A stretch of 64,000 bases of DNA from Salipiger bermudensis HTCC2601 (GCF_000153725.1 NZ_DS022276.1:1789687-1853686), one strand, 5' to 3'; numbered from the stretch's first letter, positions 52,099-63,430 are shown. Numbers and translations are program-made. Notes: a model not told the origin generated them from the letters alone.

Positions 52099-52623
52099 TC
52101 AGCGGTCGGCGAAGAAATCTTCCGGCAGCACGTCCTTGAGGCTGTAGACGAAGATGTCGATCTCGAGCGCCAGGCCGACCTCGAACTCGTTGAGCTCGCG
52201 CCCGCTCCAGCGATGTTGCTCGAGACGGGCAAGGAACTCCCGGCAGGTCTGCTCGGCGCGCGGATCGAGCGACAGCGACAGCGCAGCGCGCAGCAGGTCG
52301 ATGCGCTTGTGCACCTCTCGCATGGCCGAGAACGCCTCCATCATCGCCCGAGTCAGCCTCGGCTCGGTCTGCCAGCTCTGGCCGCCGAAGACTTCCTGCA
52401 CGACGCGGTTGCCGGCACCGAGGCAATCATAGGCGACGCATCCCGGAAACCCCTCTTCGCTCAGCCGGTCGTGAATCGCGCAGCTGTGGCCCGAGAGATT
52501 GCGGCAGGGCTCGCCCGGATTCTTGTCGAAGGCGAAGTCGCGGCCCTTGTCGAAGGCCAGCGCGAGGCAGCAAAGGGCGGCGCATTTCGAGCAGTCGGTC
52601 TTTAAGGGATCGGGCTGGGACAT
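52099..52623 (-). CDS. Cysteine-rich protein with CxxCxxxCC (YkgJ-like) motif
   Basis: A 174-residue protein. The N-terminal part is cysteine-rich: CSKCAALCCLALAF (about residues 10-23), PCRNL, SCAIHDRL and GCVAYDCLGAG. This spacing resembles the zinc/iron-chelating YkgJ-type proteins (CxxCxxxCC). The rest is helical without known motifs. ATG at 52623. It is divergent from queG. The cluster of cysteines suggests a metal site; function unknown. Confidence 0.65.
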   Translation of the reverse strand: MSQPDPLKTDCSKCAALCCLALAFDKGRDFAFDKNPGEPCRNLSGHSCAIHDRLSEEGFPGCVAYDCLGAGNRVVQEVFGGQSWQTEPRLTRAMMEAFSAMREVHKRIDLLRAALSLSLDPRAEQTCREFLARLEQHRWSGRELNEFEVGLALEIDIFVYSLKDVLPEDFFADR

Positions 52624-52852
52624 TCTGGCTACCGTCGGTCTGAGGGGGCTGAGGCGCCGTATCACGTGAAACAGCTCCGGGATGCAAGCGCCGGTGCCAA
52701 TGATGCGCGGCATGGGGGTGCCCCGGGAGAGGGGATGCGTTGACAGGCCCCGAACCGGGCCCCTAAAGGGCGATTGCAGGCAATGACCGGTCAAAGGTTA
52801 TCGGCGGCATTGCACGTCCGCCCTTACGACAGGGCGAGACGGAGAGCCGGGA

Positions 52853-52919
52853 GGGGGCGCTGCCCCCGTCGCGCGCGGCGCGACTCCCCCGGAGTATTTT
52901 GGACGTAGAGAAGGGCAGG
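52853..52919 (+). repeat. Dispersed intergenic palindromic element, copy C
   Basis: GGGGGC-GCT-GCCCCC (52853-52867), a GC-rich stretch, then CTCCCCCGGAGTATTTTGG and ACGTAGAGAAGGGCAGG to 52919. It abuts the start of queG and contributes to that gene's leader. Confidence 0.65.
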
Positions 52920-52922
52920 CGG

Positions 52923-53963
52923 GTGTCTTTGAAGCGCAAGCTGGTGGCGGAAGCGGCGGAGGTGGGGTTCGCCTCATGCAAGGTCTGCCGTCCCGGCGAC
53001 GTGCCGCAGCTGGCAGAGCGGCTGGCGGCGTTCCTCGAGGCCGGGCGGCACGGGCAGATGGGCTGGATGGCGGAGCGCACGCATTGGCGCGGCGACCCAA
53101 AGGCACTCTGGCCCGAGGCGCGCTCGGTGATCATGCTGGCCGAGAATTACGGCCCGGGGCATGATCCGATGGCGGTGCTCGAGCAGCGCGACCGGGCGGC
53201 GATCTCGGTCTACGCCCAGAACCGCGACTATCACGACGTGGTCAAGAAGCGGCTGAAGCGGCTCGGACGCTGGCTCATCGCCGAGGCCGAGCGCGAGGGC
53301 GGCGGCGCGGAGATCAAGGTTTTCGTAGACACCGCGCCGGTGATGGAAAAGCCGCTGGGGCAGGCTGCGGGCCTTGGCTGGCAGGGCAAGCACACCAACC
53401 TCGTGAGCCGCGAGCTGGGCTCGTGGTTCTTTCTGGGCGCCATCTTCACCACGCTGGAGCTGGAGCCGGACGGGGCCGAGCGCGACCATTGCGGCTCGTG
53501 TCGGGCCTGTCTCGACGTCTGCCCGACCGATGCCTTCCCGGCCCCCTACCAGCTCGATGCGCGGCGCTGCATCTCTTACCTGACCATCGAGCATCACGGC
53601 CCGGTTGACGAGGCGCTGCGGCCGGGGTTGGGCAACCGGATCTACGGCTGCGACGATTGTCTTGCCGCTTGCCCGTGGAACAAGTTCGCGGTGCAGGCGC
53701 AGGAGATGAAGTACCACGCCCGCGACGAGCTGCTGGCACCCGAGCTAGCGGAACTGGCGGCTCTCGACGATGCGGCGTTCCGGGCGCTGTTCTCGGGCTC
53801 GCCGATCAAGCGCATCGGGCGCGACCGCTTCGTGCGGAACGTCTGCTACGCCATCGGGAACTCGGGGGATCCGGCGCTGCGGTCAGCGGTGCAGGCGCTC
53901 TGCGAGGATGGTTGCGAGACGGTGCGCGACGCGGCGCGCTGGGCGGTGGCGCGGCTCTCGTGA
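52923..53963 (+). CDS. queG: Epoxyqueuosine reductase QueG
   Basis: A 346-residue cobalamin- and iron-sulfur-dependent enzyme that makes queuosine from epoxyqueuosine in t[18 protein letters not shown] and [19 protein letters not shown] precede [25 protein letters not shown]. Two 4Fe-4S sites follow: [12 protein letters not shown] and [15 protein letters not shown]-terminal HEAT-like region ends in [20 protein letters not shown]. The GTG at 52923 is preferred; an upstream TTG at 52899 lies inside the dispersed repeat. It needs cobalamin, for which cobQ at the window start acts. Confidence 0.96.
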   Translation: MSLKRKLVAEAAEVGFASCKVCRPGDVPQLAERLAAFLEAGRHGQMGWMAERTHWRGDPKALWPEARSVIMLAENYGPGHDPMAVLEQRDRAAISVYAQNRDYHDVVKKRLKRLGRWLIAEAEREGGGAEIKVFVDTAPVMEKPLGQAAGLGWQGKHTNLVSRELGSWFFLGAIFTTLELEPDGAERDHCGSCRACLDVCPTDAFPAPYQLDARRCISYLTIEHHGPVDEALRPGLGNRIYGCDDCLAACPWNKFAVQAQEMKYHARDELLAPELAELAALDDAAFRALFSGSPIKRIGRDRFVRNVCYAIGNSGDPALRSAVQALCEDGCETVRDAARWAVARLS

Positions 53964-54076
53964 AGCGGCGGGAGGCCCGCCCCCCGGGAGCAAAGGGGCC
54001 GGGCCGGGCGCGCCTGCATCGTGAGCTCGGGCAGGGGTGTCCCGGCAGGCGCGATAGCGATAGGTGAGACCGGCCC

Positions 54077-54547
54077 TCAGGCGCGGTCGTCGATCAGGAT
54101 CGTCATGGCCTGATCGGCTGTGCGGTAGACGCCGAGCACGCGGTCCGTGTCGTAGCCCTCGGCCGCGAGTGCGTCGCTCAGTGCCGCGCTGCCCTTCACC
54201 TGGGTCTGCAGCATGTCGAGCTTGGTCCGTGCTCGGGCGAGCGCATTGTCGAGTGCGGCCTCGCGGTCCTCGCCGGCGCTCTCGAGCGCGCCGAGCGGAA
54301 GGATCTCGACCTCGGTCTCCTCGGCGATGTCGCCGGTCGGGATCGCGACGCCGTCGCCGCTGAGGTCGGACATCAGCTCGCCGACGCTCGCGGGCACGTC
54401 CGAGGCGCCGAGCTGGGATTCAACCGCACCCTGCGCGCTGGGCGGGAGCGTGGTCTCTGAAGTGTCGCTTTCCTGCGCGAGCGCGGGGAAGGAAAGGCTG
54501 GCCGCCAGCAGGGCGGCGAGGGCTGGTCTGGTCGAGCGGAAGGTCAT
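54077..54547 (-). CDS. Secreted protein of unknown function
   Basis: A 156-residue product with a Sec signal peptide (ALAALLAASLSFPALAQ). The mature part is acidic and helical; LDNALARARTKLDMLQTQ and LAAEGYDTDRVLGVYRTADQAMTILIDDRA stand out, without a known motif. No cysteine. I recognise no family, though similar small periplasmic proteins are common in roseobacters. Confidence 0.65.
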   Translation of the reverse strand: MTFRSTRPALAALLAASLSFPALAQESDTSETTLPPSAQGAVESQLGASDVPASVGELMSDLSGDGVAIPTGDIAEETEVEILPLGALESAGEDREAALDNALARARTKLDMLQTQVKGSAALSDALAAEGYDTDRVLGVYRTADQAMTILIDDRA

Positions 54548-54843
54548 CGGTGGTCCTCCATTGGTCCGTTTCACCCGACGCATCGTCGCGTCGATCGATG
54601 AGATAAGTGCGCAGGGCGGAAAAAGATCCCCGCTGCCGGGAAGCGAGCTCGCTGCGGGCGGCGGATTGCCGAAACCCGGGGGCGGGTTTTGGCGGGTTGC
54701 CGCCGGTTCCGCTGCCGCGAGCCGGGGTTGCATGATACCGCCGCCGCCGGGAGCCGATCACGGCAGGGTCAGGCCGATGAAACAGGCTTTGCATTGATGC
54801 GGATCGGACCCATCTTAGGGGCAGACAGATCATGGAGGCGCCA

Positions 54844-55293
54844 ATGGCAACTTATGAAAGAAATCCCGACGTGATCGCCACGCTCGATCCCGAGCAGTAC
54901 CGGGTCACGCAGGAGAACGGCACCGAGCGCCCGGGCAGCGGCGCGTATCTCGGCAACAAGGAGCCGGGCATCTACGTCGACGTGGTCTCGGGCGAGCCGC
55001 TCTTTGCCTCGTCGGACAAGTACGAGAGCGGCTGTGGCTGGCCGAGCTTCGTGAAGACCATCGAGCCCGCTCACGTGCAGGAGCTGCGCGACACTTCTTA
55101 TGGCATGGTCCGGGTCGAGGTGCGCTCGACCCACGGCGACTCGCATCTGGGCCACGTCTTTCCCGACGGGCCGGCGGATCGCGGCGGGCTGCGTTACTGC
55201 ATCAATTCGGCCTCGCTGCGCTTCGTGCATCGCGACGACATGGAGGCGGAAGGCTATGGTGCCTATCTCGACCAGGTGGAGGATGTGACATGA
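54844..55293 (+). CDS. msrB: Peptide-methionine (R)-S-oxide reductase MsrB
   Basis: A 149-residue repair enzyme for methionine-R-sulfoxide. The catalytic cysteine is in [12 protein letters not shown] and the likely resolving cysteine in SGCGWPSF. Both zinc CxxC pairs of the common form are replaced ([11 protein letters not shown] and [13 protein letters not shown]), so this is a zinc-free MsrB. ATG at 54844 has GGAGG upstream; an ATG at 54832 is possible. It overlaps msrA by four bases. Confidence 0.93.
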   Translation: MATYERNPDVIATLDPEQYRVTQENGTERPGSGAYLGNKEPGIYVDVVSGEPLFASSDKYESGCGWPSFVKTIEPAHVQELRDTSYGMVRVEVRSTHGDSHLGHVFPDGPADRGGLRYCINSASLRFVHRDDMEAEGYGAYLDQVEDVT

Positions 55294-55796
55294 GCGAACG
55301 TGCAGTTCTGGCCGGCGGCTGTTTCTGGGGCATGCAGGACCTGATCCGCAAGCTTCCCGGCGTGGAGGCAACCCGCGTCGGCTATACCGGCGGCGATGTG
55401 CCCAACGCGACCTACCGCAACCACGGCACCCATGCCGAGGGGATCGAGATCATCTTCGACCCTGCAAGGATCAGCTATCGGCAGATCCTCGAGGTGTTCT
55501 TCCAGATCCACGACCCGAGCACGCTGAACCGGCAGGGCAACGATGTGGGCATGAGCTACCGGTCGGCGATCTACTATGTCGACGAGGCGCAGAAGCAGAC
55601 CGCGCTCGACACCATCGCCGATGTCGATGCCTCCGGACTTTGGCCCGGCAAGGTGGTGACCGAGGTCGAGCCGGTGGGCGCGTTCTGGGAGGCCGAGCCC
55701 GAGCATCAGGATTACCTCGAGCGGTTCCCGAACGGATATACCTGCCACTATCCGCGCCCGGGATGGGTGCTGCCGCGCCGCGACGCCGCGGAGTGA
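55290..55796 (+). CDS. msrA: Peptide-methionine (S)-S-oxide reductase MsrA
   Basis: A 168-residue repair enzyme for methionine-S-sulfoxide. [11 protein letters not shown] carries the catalytic cysteine (about residue 11), then [17 protein letters not shown] and [11 protein letters not shown] further cysteine in [10 protein letters not shown] near the end may resolve the disulfide. Coupled with msrB. Confidence 0.95.
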   Translation: MSERAVLAGGCFWGMQDLIRKLPGVEATRVGYTGGDVPNATYRNHGTHAEGIEIIFDPARISYRQILEVFFQIHDPSTLNRQGNDVGMSYRSAIYYVDEAQKQTALDTIADVDASGLWPGKVVTEVEPVGAFWEAEPEHQDYLERFPNGYTCHYPRPGWVLPRRDAAE

Positions 55797-55853
55797 CCTG
55801 CTATCGGCGGGGGCGCCTCCGGGCGCCCTTGCCAGCCTGAAGGCCGCGGGGCC

Positions 55854-56558
55854 TCAGCCGCCCACCTCGTAGGTCATATCGCCCTGCTCGAGCTCGCAGC
55901 CGATGCTCTTGCGGTCCAGAATGCGGATGCGGCCCCGCCCGAGTTCGACCGAGCCGCGCTCGGCAAGATCCTTGAGCATCCGGTTCACCTTCTGCCGCGA
56001 GCACCCCATCAGCGTCGCCAGATGTGCCTGGCTGATGCGGATGTCGGGATCGTCGGGGGTGCTGAGGACACACAGGTAATTTAGCAACCGCGCATCGACG
56101 GTCTGGAACTGCTCGACGGCGCGGTTCTCGTTGTCGCGGACCAGTCGCCCATGAAGGATCCGGGCAATGTTCCGGATGACCTGGGGTTTCTGGGCGTATT
56201 CCAGCAGCAGCGACACGGGGGCGTAGAGCATCGTGGTATCGGGCAGCGACGTGCAGGTCGCGGCGCAAGGCATGTCGGACAGGCATTCGACATCGCCCAT
56301 GATCTCACCGGGGCCAGCCACGTGAATGACGCTGAGATTTCCCTCGACATCGAGAAAGCTGATGATCACCCGGCCGCGTGCCACGATATAGAACCCGGCG
56401 GTGTGTTCGGACTGAGTGAGAAGCGTCGTCTCTTCGCAGTAATGCCGCGGTGTGCAGGCATCGAGAAAGGCGCGCTGCTCCTCCTCGGACAGCCCCCTGA
56501 GGAGGCAGATTCCGATCAGGTCGGGATAGGTGGCGCTCACCTTGAGGCGTGGGGTCAT
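55854..56558 (-). CDS. Crp/Fnr-family transcriptional regulator
   Basis: A 234-residue regulator: a cyclic-nucleotide-binding-like domain (GFYIVARGRVIISFLDVEGN, about residues 55-74) and a C-terminal helix-turn-helix ISQAHLATLMGCSRQKVNRMLKDL (about 180-203). The N-terminal FNR cysteine cluster is absent, so it is not an oxygen sensor of the FNR kind; the effector is unknown. ATG at 56558; the longer frame to 56684 is not needed. A possible promoter lies at 56705-56733. Confidence 0.9.
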   Translation of the reverse strand: MTPRLKVSATYPDLIGICLLRGLSEEEQRAFLDACTPRHYCEETTLLTQSEHTAGFYIVARGRVIISFLDVEGNLSVIHVAGPGEIMGDVECLSDMPCAATCTSLPDTTMLYAPVSLLLEYAQKPQVIRNIARILHGRLVRDNENRAVEQFQTVDARLLNYLCVLSTPDDPDIRISQAHLATLMGCSRQKVNRMLKDLAERGSVELGRGRIRILDRKSIGCELEQGDMTYEVGG

Positions 56559-56704
56559 GCTTGAATGAGATTGTCGATGGAAGCGGCAGATGAAGGCGGT
56601 ACCCGGCGTGTCGGGAACTGTGGCGCGGCTCTGCGCAGGTCCATGTCTCGCTCCCGGGTATGAAGGGCCTCCGGCGCGCGGCACGGATCCGCGGCGCCGG
56701 AGGC

Positions 56705-56733
56705 GTTATACAACCCAGGCAGGAGGGTTAAAA
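56705..56733 (-). promoter_or_regulatory. Possible promoter of the Crp/Fnr gene
   Basis: On the minus strand TTTTAA (56733-56728) and TATAAC (56710-56705) are 17 bases apart, about 150 bases before the ATG. The -10 is good, the -35 poor. Confidence 0.3.
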
Positions 56734-57034
56734 TCCCCGACTTGAAAAAACACTCGCGTATTCGCGAAATTGGGTCCGATCGCCGCATCCCCGACGTCCG
56801 AACCGAGCCCCTGCCAAGAGACACTGGTTACACAATAAATGCCGCCGAGCGCTGATCCGGCGAGCGAAGCGTCACTCACGGCACACGGAGTGGTTACATT
56901 GATTCGCGCTGCCCGTTGTGTCGCCAAAGTGACGGTTCAGGCGTCGCGCCTCACTTTGATAAACAATTTTCTTAAACAGGCGGACTTGCATCGTGTCATG
57001 GTTGATCGAATCGCCTGATCTTGAGGCAACAATT

Positions 57035-57062
57035 TTGAATCACCGGCGTTTGACTGTATGCT
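57035..57062 (+). promoter_or_regulatory. Possible promoter of the LprI/MliC-like gene
   Basis: TTGAAT (57035-57040) and TATGCT (57057-57062) are 16 bases apart and 37 bases before the ATG at 57099. Confidence 0.4.
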
Positions 57063-57098
57063 ATCCTTCGATCAGCCGGCCCTTGGGGGCGCATTTTC

Positions 57099-57641
57099 AT
57101 GCTTGTAAAGCCAAACCTTTTCACGGCTATCGCTCTGGTTGCGTTTGTTACCCTTAACCATGGCGCGACGGCGCTTGAGCCCTCTTTCGACTGTGCCAAG
57201 GCGCAGTCCGGCGCCGAGGAGGCGGTCTGTTCCTTCGATGCGCTCGCCGCGCTCGATATCGAACTGGCGCGGCTCTTCACGGCGGCGTCCACCGGGCCGA
57301 ACATGGACCCCGATGCGCACGCCACGCTCAGGGCGATGCAGCGCGGCTGGATCAAGGGGCGCGACGCCTGCTGGACCTCTGACATGGGCTTGCCGCTCTG
57401 CACCGCCAACGAATACGCCTTCCGGATTTCCGAGCTGCGCCAGCGCTATGCGGACGCGCGCGCCGAAGAGGGCGCCTCGCTCGGGCCTTTCCCCTACCGC
57501 TGCGAAGGGCTGGAGACGACGCTCAGCGCGGTCTTCGTCAACACGCTCGAGCCGGTGGTGGTGCTGCGCTGGGGCGAGAACGCGGTGGTGCTGCCGCAGG
57601 TCGAGGCCGCTTCGGGCGCGAAATACGCGTCTGACGCATAG
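57099..57641 (+). CDS. LprI/MliC-like secreted lysozyme-inhibitor protein, cut short by an in-frame stop
   Basis: A 180-residue product with a Sec signal (TAIALVAFVTLNHGATA). Next comes an LprI/DUF1311-like part with FDCAKAQSGAEEAVC, LDIELARLF and MQRGWIKGRDACW. A MliC-like part follows (FPYRCEGLETTLSAVF, VVVLRWGENAVVLPQV, ASGAKYASDA). The frame meets TAG at 57639-57641 in the middle of the MliC domain. The same frame continues as YGGPALFWTRGREAQF and ends with a cysteine segment at 57740, exactly the missing end of the domain. So this is either a recent nonsense mutation or a sequencing error. Periplasmic proteins of this type protect peptidoglycan against lysozyme. Confidence 0.75.
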   Translation: MLVKPNLFTAIALVAFVTLNHGATALEPSFDCAKAQSGAEEAVCSFDALAALDIELARLFTAASTGPNMDPDAHATLRAMQRGWIKGRDACWTSDMGLPLCTANEYAFRISELRQRYADARAEEGASLGPFPYRCEGLETTLSAVFVNTLEPVVVLRWGENAVVLPQVEAASGAKYASDA

Positions 57642-57750
57642 TATGGTGGCCCGGCGCTGTTCTGGACGCGGGGCCGAGAGGCGCAGTTCGCGGCACCCGG
57701 CGCGGACGCGTCGAGCTGCCAGCAGGACGACATCGGATAGGAGACGCATC

Positions 57751-58260
57751 ATGGGCTTCGTCGACGCCATCAGGAATGGCTTTTCCAACTACGCGACATT
57801 CAGCGGCCGCGCCTCGCGCCCGGCCTATTGGTGGTGGATGCTGTTCGTCATCCTCGCCTCCGCGGTCCTGAGCGGGATCGACCTTGCGCTCTTCGGTGCC
57901 GATCCCGAGACCGGCGATGTGCGTCAGAGGCTCTCGGGGCTCTTCCAGCTTGCGGTGCTGTTGCCGACGCTGGGCCTGGGCTTCCGGCGGCTGCACGATA
58001 CTGGCCGGCCCGGCTGGTACTACCTGCTGCCCTTCCTGATTTCGGTCGCGCTGATGTTCGTGCTGCTGAGCGGCGTGATGGTCGCCACCGGTCTCGACAT
58101 GGAGGCGGGCACGGCGCCCTCCGCCGGGCTGATCGTCGGCGGGCTCGGGGTGATGGTGCTCTGGGTGGTGCAGCTGGTGATCTTCATCCTGCTGATCTGG
58201 TGGCTCACCCGGCCCTCCGAGGCCGGTGAGAACGCCTACGGCGCGCCACCCTCCGCATGA
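57751..58260 (+). CDS. DUF805 inner-membrane protein
   Basis: A 169-residue protein with four hydrophobic segments. SNYATFSGRASRPAYWWWMLFVIL at the start and LGLGFRRLHDTGRPGWYYLLPFL in the middle are the DUF805 signature in outline. Function unknown; some members are holin-like or stress-related. AGGAG precedes the ATG, and its stop overlaps the methyltransferase gene by four bases. Confidence 0.87.
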   Translation: MGFVDAIRNGFSNYATFSGRASRPAYWWWMLFVILASAVLSGIDLALFGADPETGDVRQRLSGLFQLAVLLPTLGLGFRRLHDTGRPGWYYLLPFLISVALMFVLLSGVMVATGLDMEAGTAPSAGLIVGGLGVMVLWVVQLVIFILLIWWLTRPSEAGENAYGAPPSA

Positions 58261-58868
58261 GCGCCGCGTTCTGGGACAGGATCGCCGAGCGCTACGCCGC
58301 CCGTCCGGTGAGCGACACCGCGTCCTATGAGGCAACGCTCGAGCGGGTGCGCCACTGGCTGCGCCCCGAGATGCAGGTGCTGGAGCTCGGGTGCGGCACC
58401 GGTTCCACCGCCGAGCGGCTGGCCGGGGACGTGAGCCAGTTCACCGCCAGCGATTTCTCCGCCGAGATGATCCGCATCGCCGAAAGCCGTTGCGAGGCCG
58501 CCAACCTGCGCTTTCTTTGCGCGGGCGTCGGTGACGCGCTGGGCGGCGGCTCCTATGACGCGGTGATGGCGTTCAACCTGCTGCACTTGCTCGATGACCT
58601 CGAGGGCTGCCTGTCGCAGATCCACGCGACGCTGGGCAAGTGCGGGCTGTTCCTGTCCAAGACCCCCTGCGTGGCGGGCAAGTGGTACCTGCGGCCAGCG
58701 GTCTGGGGGCTGCAGAAGCTCGGCAAGGCGCCATCCGTGCGCTTCCTGCGCCCCGCCCAGCTCGAGACGGCGATCCGGGAGGCGGGCTTCGAGATCCTCG
58801 AGACCGGTGGCTACCCCGCGAAGCTCCCGAACCATTTCGTCGTGGCGCGCAAACGGCCCACGACCTGA
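58257..58868 (+). CDS. Class I SAM-dependent methyltransferase
   Basis: A 203-residue enzyme. VLELGCGTGSTAERLA (about residues 41-56) is the SAM-binding motif I, and YDAVMAFNLLHLLDDLEGCL fits motif III. The substrate is unknown; the C-terminal LRPAQLETAIREAGFEILETGGYPAK resembles small-molecule or lipid methyltransferases. Translationally coupled to the DUF805 gene. Confidence 0.87.
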   Translation: MSAAFWDRIAERYAARPVSDTASYEATLERVRHWLRPEMQVLELGCGTGSTAERLAGDVSQFTASDFSAEMIRIAESRCEAANLRFLCAGVGDALGGGSYDAVMAFNLLHLLDDLEGCLSQIHATLGKCGLFLSKTPCVAGKWYLRPAVWGLQKLGKAPSVRFLRPAQLETAIREAGFEILETGGYPAKLPNHFVVARKRPTT

Positions 58869-58893
58869 CCGCGCCCGCACAGGAGGTACCCCC

Positions 58894-59355
58894 ATGCCCG
58901 ACTTGCCCGCCACCGGAAGCTGCCGCTGCGGTGCCCTTCAGGTCGAGGTCTCGGCCCCACCGATCATGACCGCCGCCTGCCATTGCCGCGGCTGCCAGAA
59001 GATGAGCGCCAGCGCCTTCTCCCTCACCGCGATGGTGCCGGCGCGGGGCTTCCGGGTGGTCTCGGGCACGCCGGTGCAGGGCGGCATCAAGGGACCGGTC
59101 TGTTCGCATTTCCATTGCGCCGCGTGCTTTGCTTGGGTCTTCACCCGGATCACCGGCATGGAGGATCTGGTCAATATCCGCCCGGTGATGTTCGACCGCC
59201 CGGCCTGGTGCGAGCCCTTCATCGAAACGCTCTGCGCCGAGAAGCTGCCCTGGTTCACGACGCCGGCGCGACACCACTTCGACGGCTTCCCGCCCGAGGA
59301 CCGCTTTGCGGGTCTCATGGCCGAGTTCGCCGACGCGATGGCAGGGCGGCTCTGA
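58894..59355 (+). CDS. GFA-family (glutathione-dependent formaldehyde-activating-like) protein
   Basis: A 153-residue zinc-binding protein. SCRCGALQVEV, ACHCRGCQKMSASAFS and CAACFAWVF carry the cysteines of the GFA/CENP-V fold. True formaldehyde activation is proven for few members, so only the fold is safe. AGGAGG precedes the ATG at 58894. Confidence 0.87.
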   Translation: MPDLPATGSCRCGALQVEVSAPPIMTAACHCRGCQKMSASAFSLTAMVPARGFRVVSGTPVQGGIKGPVCSHFHCAACFAWVFTRITGMEDLVNIRPVMFDRPAWCEPFIETLCAEKLPWFTTPARHHFDGFPPEDRFAGLMAEFADAMAGRL

Positions 59356-61428
<2,073 letters not shown>

Positions 61429-61562
61429 TTGCCCGTGCTGGCGCACGGTCAGCGCAGGGGCCGGGGCTCACACACCCGTGACCGGCGTTTGCCGTTGCGA
61501 TGGAACGCGGGCCCGGGGGGTGCGCGTTCTCCGTCCAAACGCAGATTGGATAGGAGGCCAAC

Positions 61563-62123
61563 ATGCCCAGCATCACCAACGCCAAGGTTCTGATTATTTC
61601 CACCAACGGCTTCGAGCAGTCCGAGCTCGAGTTTCCCCGCGACCAGCTTCGTGCCAAGGGCGCGGAGGTTCATGTCGCCACGCTTGACGGCAAGGCGATC
61701 AAGGGCTGGGAAGGCACCGACTGGGGGCGCGAGGCCGAGGCCGATCTCAGGATCGCCGATGCCGACCCGCACCAGTATGATGCGCTCGTCATTCCCGGCG
61801 GCCAGATCAACCCCGACCTGCTGCGCGTCGAGGACAGCGTGATCGCGCTGGTTCGCGCCTTTGCCAAGCAGGGCAAGGTCATCGCCGCAGTCTGTCACGG
61901 TCCGTGGGTGCTGATCGAGGCCGACATCGTCGCGGGCCGCGAGATGACCGCCTACCCGTCGATCCGCACCGACCTCAAAAACGCCGGTGCCCGCGTCATG
62001 GACGCGCCGGTGGTCTGCGACAGCGGTATCGTCACCAGCCGCAACCCGAACGATTTGAAGGACTTTGTCTCGAAGATCGTCGAGGAGATCGAAGAAGGTC
62101 GGCACAACCAGAAAGCCGCCTGA
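61563..62123 (+). CDS. PfpI/DJ-1-family protein
   Basis: A 186-residue class I glutaminase-like protein. VLIISTNGFEQSELEFPRDQLRAKG at the start and the nucleophile elbow AAVCHGPWVLIEADIV (Cys about 118) mark the PfpI/YhbO group, described as protease or deglycase and stress-linked. A shared terminator follows 27 bases after the stop. Confidence 0.9.
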   Translation: MPSITNAKVLIISTNGFEQSELEFPRDQLRAKGAEVHVATLDGKAIKGWEGTDWGREAEADLRIADADPHQYDALVIPGGQINPDLLRVEDSVIALVRAFAKQGKVIAAVCHGPWVLIEADIVAGREMTAYPSIRTDLKNAGARVMDAPVVCDSGIVTSRNPNDLKDFVSKIVEEIEEGRHNQKAA

Positions 62124-62149
62124 CCCATCAGCTCAGATCAACGACACAG

Positions 62150-62183
62150 GCCGCGCCCCGGCGACCGGGGCGCGGCTTTTTTT
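62150..62183 (+). terminator. Terminator after the PfpI-like gene
   Basis: GCCGCGCCCCGG (62150-62161) and CCGGGGCGCGGC (62165-62176) form a 12-base-pair stem with a CGA loop, and seven T follow. Confidence 0.9.
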
Positions 62184-62313
62184 GGCTTGGTTGACGGGTT
62201 TCCGCTGCAAACACAAAGCGTGATGAAACCCCGGTATTGTCTCGTCCGTGTCTAAATCGCGCCCCAATCGGGCGGCATATCGTGGTGTAACGAGGAACGA
62301 GTGAGGACTGGTT

Positions 62314-63219
62314 ATGGATCGTCTGACCGAAATGGAGGCGTTTGCCACCGTCGTGGACCAAGGTGGGTTCACCGACGCTGCCAAGAAGATGGGCATCTCG
62401 AAATCGGCGGTCTCGAAGCACGTGTCGTCGCTGGAGGCGCGCCTTGGGGCGCGTCTGCTGAACCGCACCACCCGTCGCGTCTCGCCGACAGAGATCGGTC
62501 TGGCCTACTACGATCGCGCCCGCCGGGTGCTGAACGATGCCGGAGAGGCCGATGCGCTGGTCACCTCGATGCAGTCGGCGCCCTCGGGCCTGCTGCGGAT
62601 CTCGGTCGCCACCGATTTCGGCGTCAATCACCTGAGCCCGGTTCTGGGCGATTTCCTTGCCGAGTTCCCCGAGATCACCGTGAACATGGTGCTCAACAAC
62701 CGCTACGTGGAGCTGATCTCGGAAGGCTTCGACATGGCCGTGCGGATCGGTGAGCTGGAAGACAGCACGCTGCGCGCCCGCAAGCTTACCGAGACCACCA
62801 AGCGCATGATCGCCTCACCGGCCTATTTCGAGAAGTTCGGCCGTCCGTCGCGGATCGACGATCTCAACGAGCACAAGCTGCTGCACTACTCGAACCAGTC
62901 GAGCGGCAATGTCTGGAAGGTCACCGCGCCGTCGGGTGAAAAGCGCCAGGTGCGCACCGCTGGCTGGCTGTCGGTCAATGACGGGCAGTCGCTGCTCAAT
63001 GCCTGCATCGCCGGGCTCGGCATCGCCTACCTGCCGTCCTACCTCTATGCCGACGCGATGAAGCAGGGGCTGGTCGAGGACGCGATCCCGGATCTGCCGG
63101 TCGAGACCCAGGGCATCTACGCGGTCTACCCGCCGGGCCGGTTCACCCAGCCCAAGGTGCGCGCCTTCATCGACTTCCTCGTCCATGCCTTCGCCGATCG
63201 CGGTCCGCAGGATTGGTGA
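62314..63219 (+). CDS. LysR-family transcriptional regulator
   Basis: A 301-residue regulator. GGFTDAAKKMGISKSAVSKHVSSLEARLGARLLNRTTRRV (about residues 17-56) is the LysR helix-turn-helix in outline; the effector domain follows with DFGVNHLSPVLGDFLAEFPEITV. It stands alone with its own terminator. The typical target would be divergent upstream, but the PfpI-like gene there is on the same strand. Confidence 0.9.
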   Translation: MDRLTEMEAFATVVDQGGFTDAAKKMGISKSAVSKHVSSLEARLGARLLNRTTRRVSPTEIGLAYYDRARRVLNDAGEADALVTSMQSAPSGLLRISVATDFGVNHLSPVLGDFLAEFPEITVNMVLNNRYVELISEGFDMAVRIGELEDSTLRARKLTETTKRMIASPAYFEKFGRPSRIDDLNEHKLLHYSNQSSGNVWKVTAPSGEKRQVRTAGWLSVNDGQSLLNACIAGLGIAYLPSYLYADAMKQGLVEDAIPDLPVETQGIYAVYPPGRFTQPKVRAFIDFLVHAFADRGPQDW

Positions 63220-63258
63220 TCCGCCCAATTCCCCTCGTCTCGTTCGTAAGAGGCTCCT

Positions 63259-63289
63259 CGCCCCGGTTTCTGCCGGGGCGTTTTCTTTT
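63259..63289 (+). terminator. Terminator after the second LysR gene
   Basis: CGCCCCGG (63259-63266) pairs with CCGGGGCG (63273-63280) over a six-base loop, followed by TTTTCTTTT. Confidence 0.85.
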
Positions 63290-63430
63290 CGGGGGCGCCG
63301 CCGCGCGGTGGCCCGAACGGGGCGGGCGTGCCGACACGGATCCCCCTTGTGCATTTGCAGCATCGGGACTGGATTGTCGTGCCCGCGATCCCTAGATCGC
63401 TACGGACCCCAGACCGGAGCCTTTTCTCAG

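Larger units (their letters stand above)
56559..57098. other. Intergenic region between the Crp/Fnr gene and the LprI/MliC-like gene
   Basis: About 540 bases, less GC-rich than the rest of the window. It should hold the promoters of two divergent genes. I note a possible minus-strand promoter at 56705-56733 and a plus-strand one at 57035-57062. A 73-codon frame on the minus strand (56706-56927, TTG start) has no recognisable features and is not called. Confidence 0.5.

Noticed and set aside
52899-52922. TTG at 52899 as the queG start
   Set aside because: It lies in the dispersed repeat; GTG at 52923 gives a normal start and has a ribosome-binding site.
56706-56927. 73-codon minus-strand frame in the Crp/Fnr upstream region
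   Set aside because: TTG start, no ribosome-binding site, no known features.
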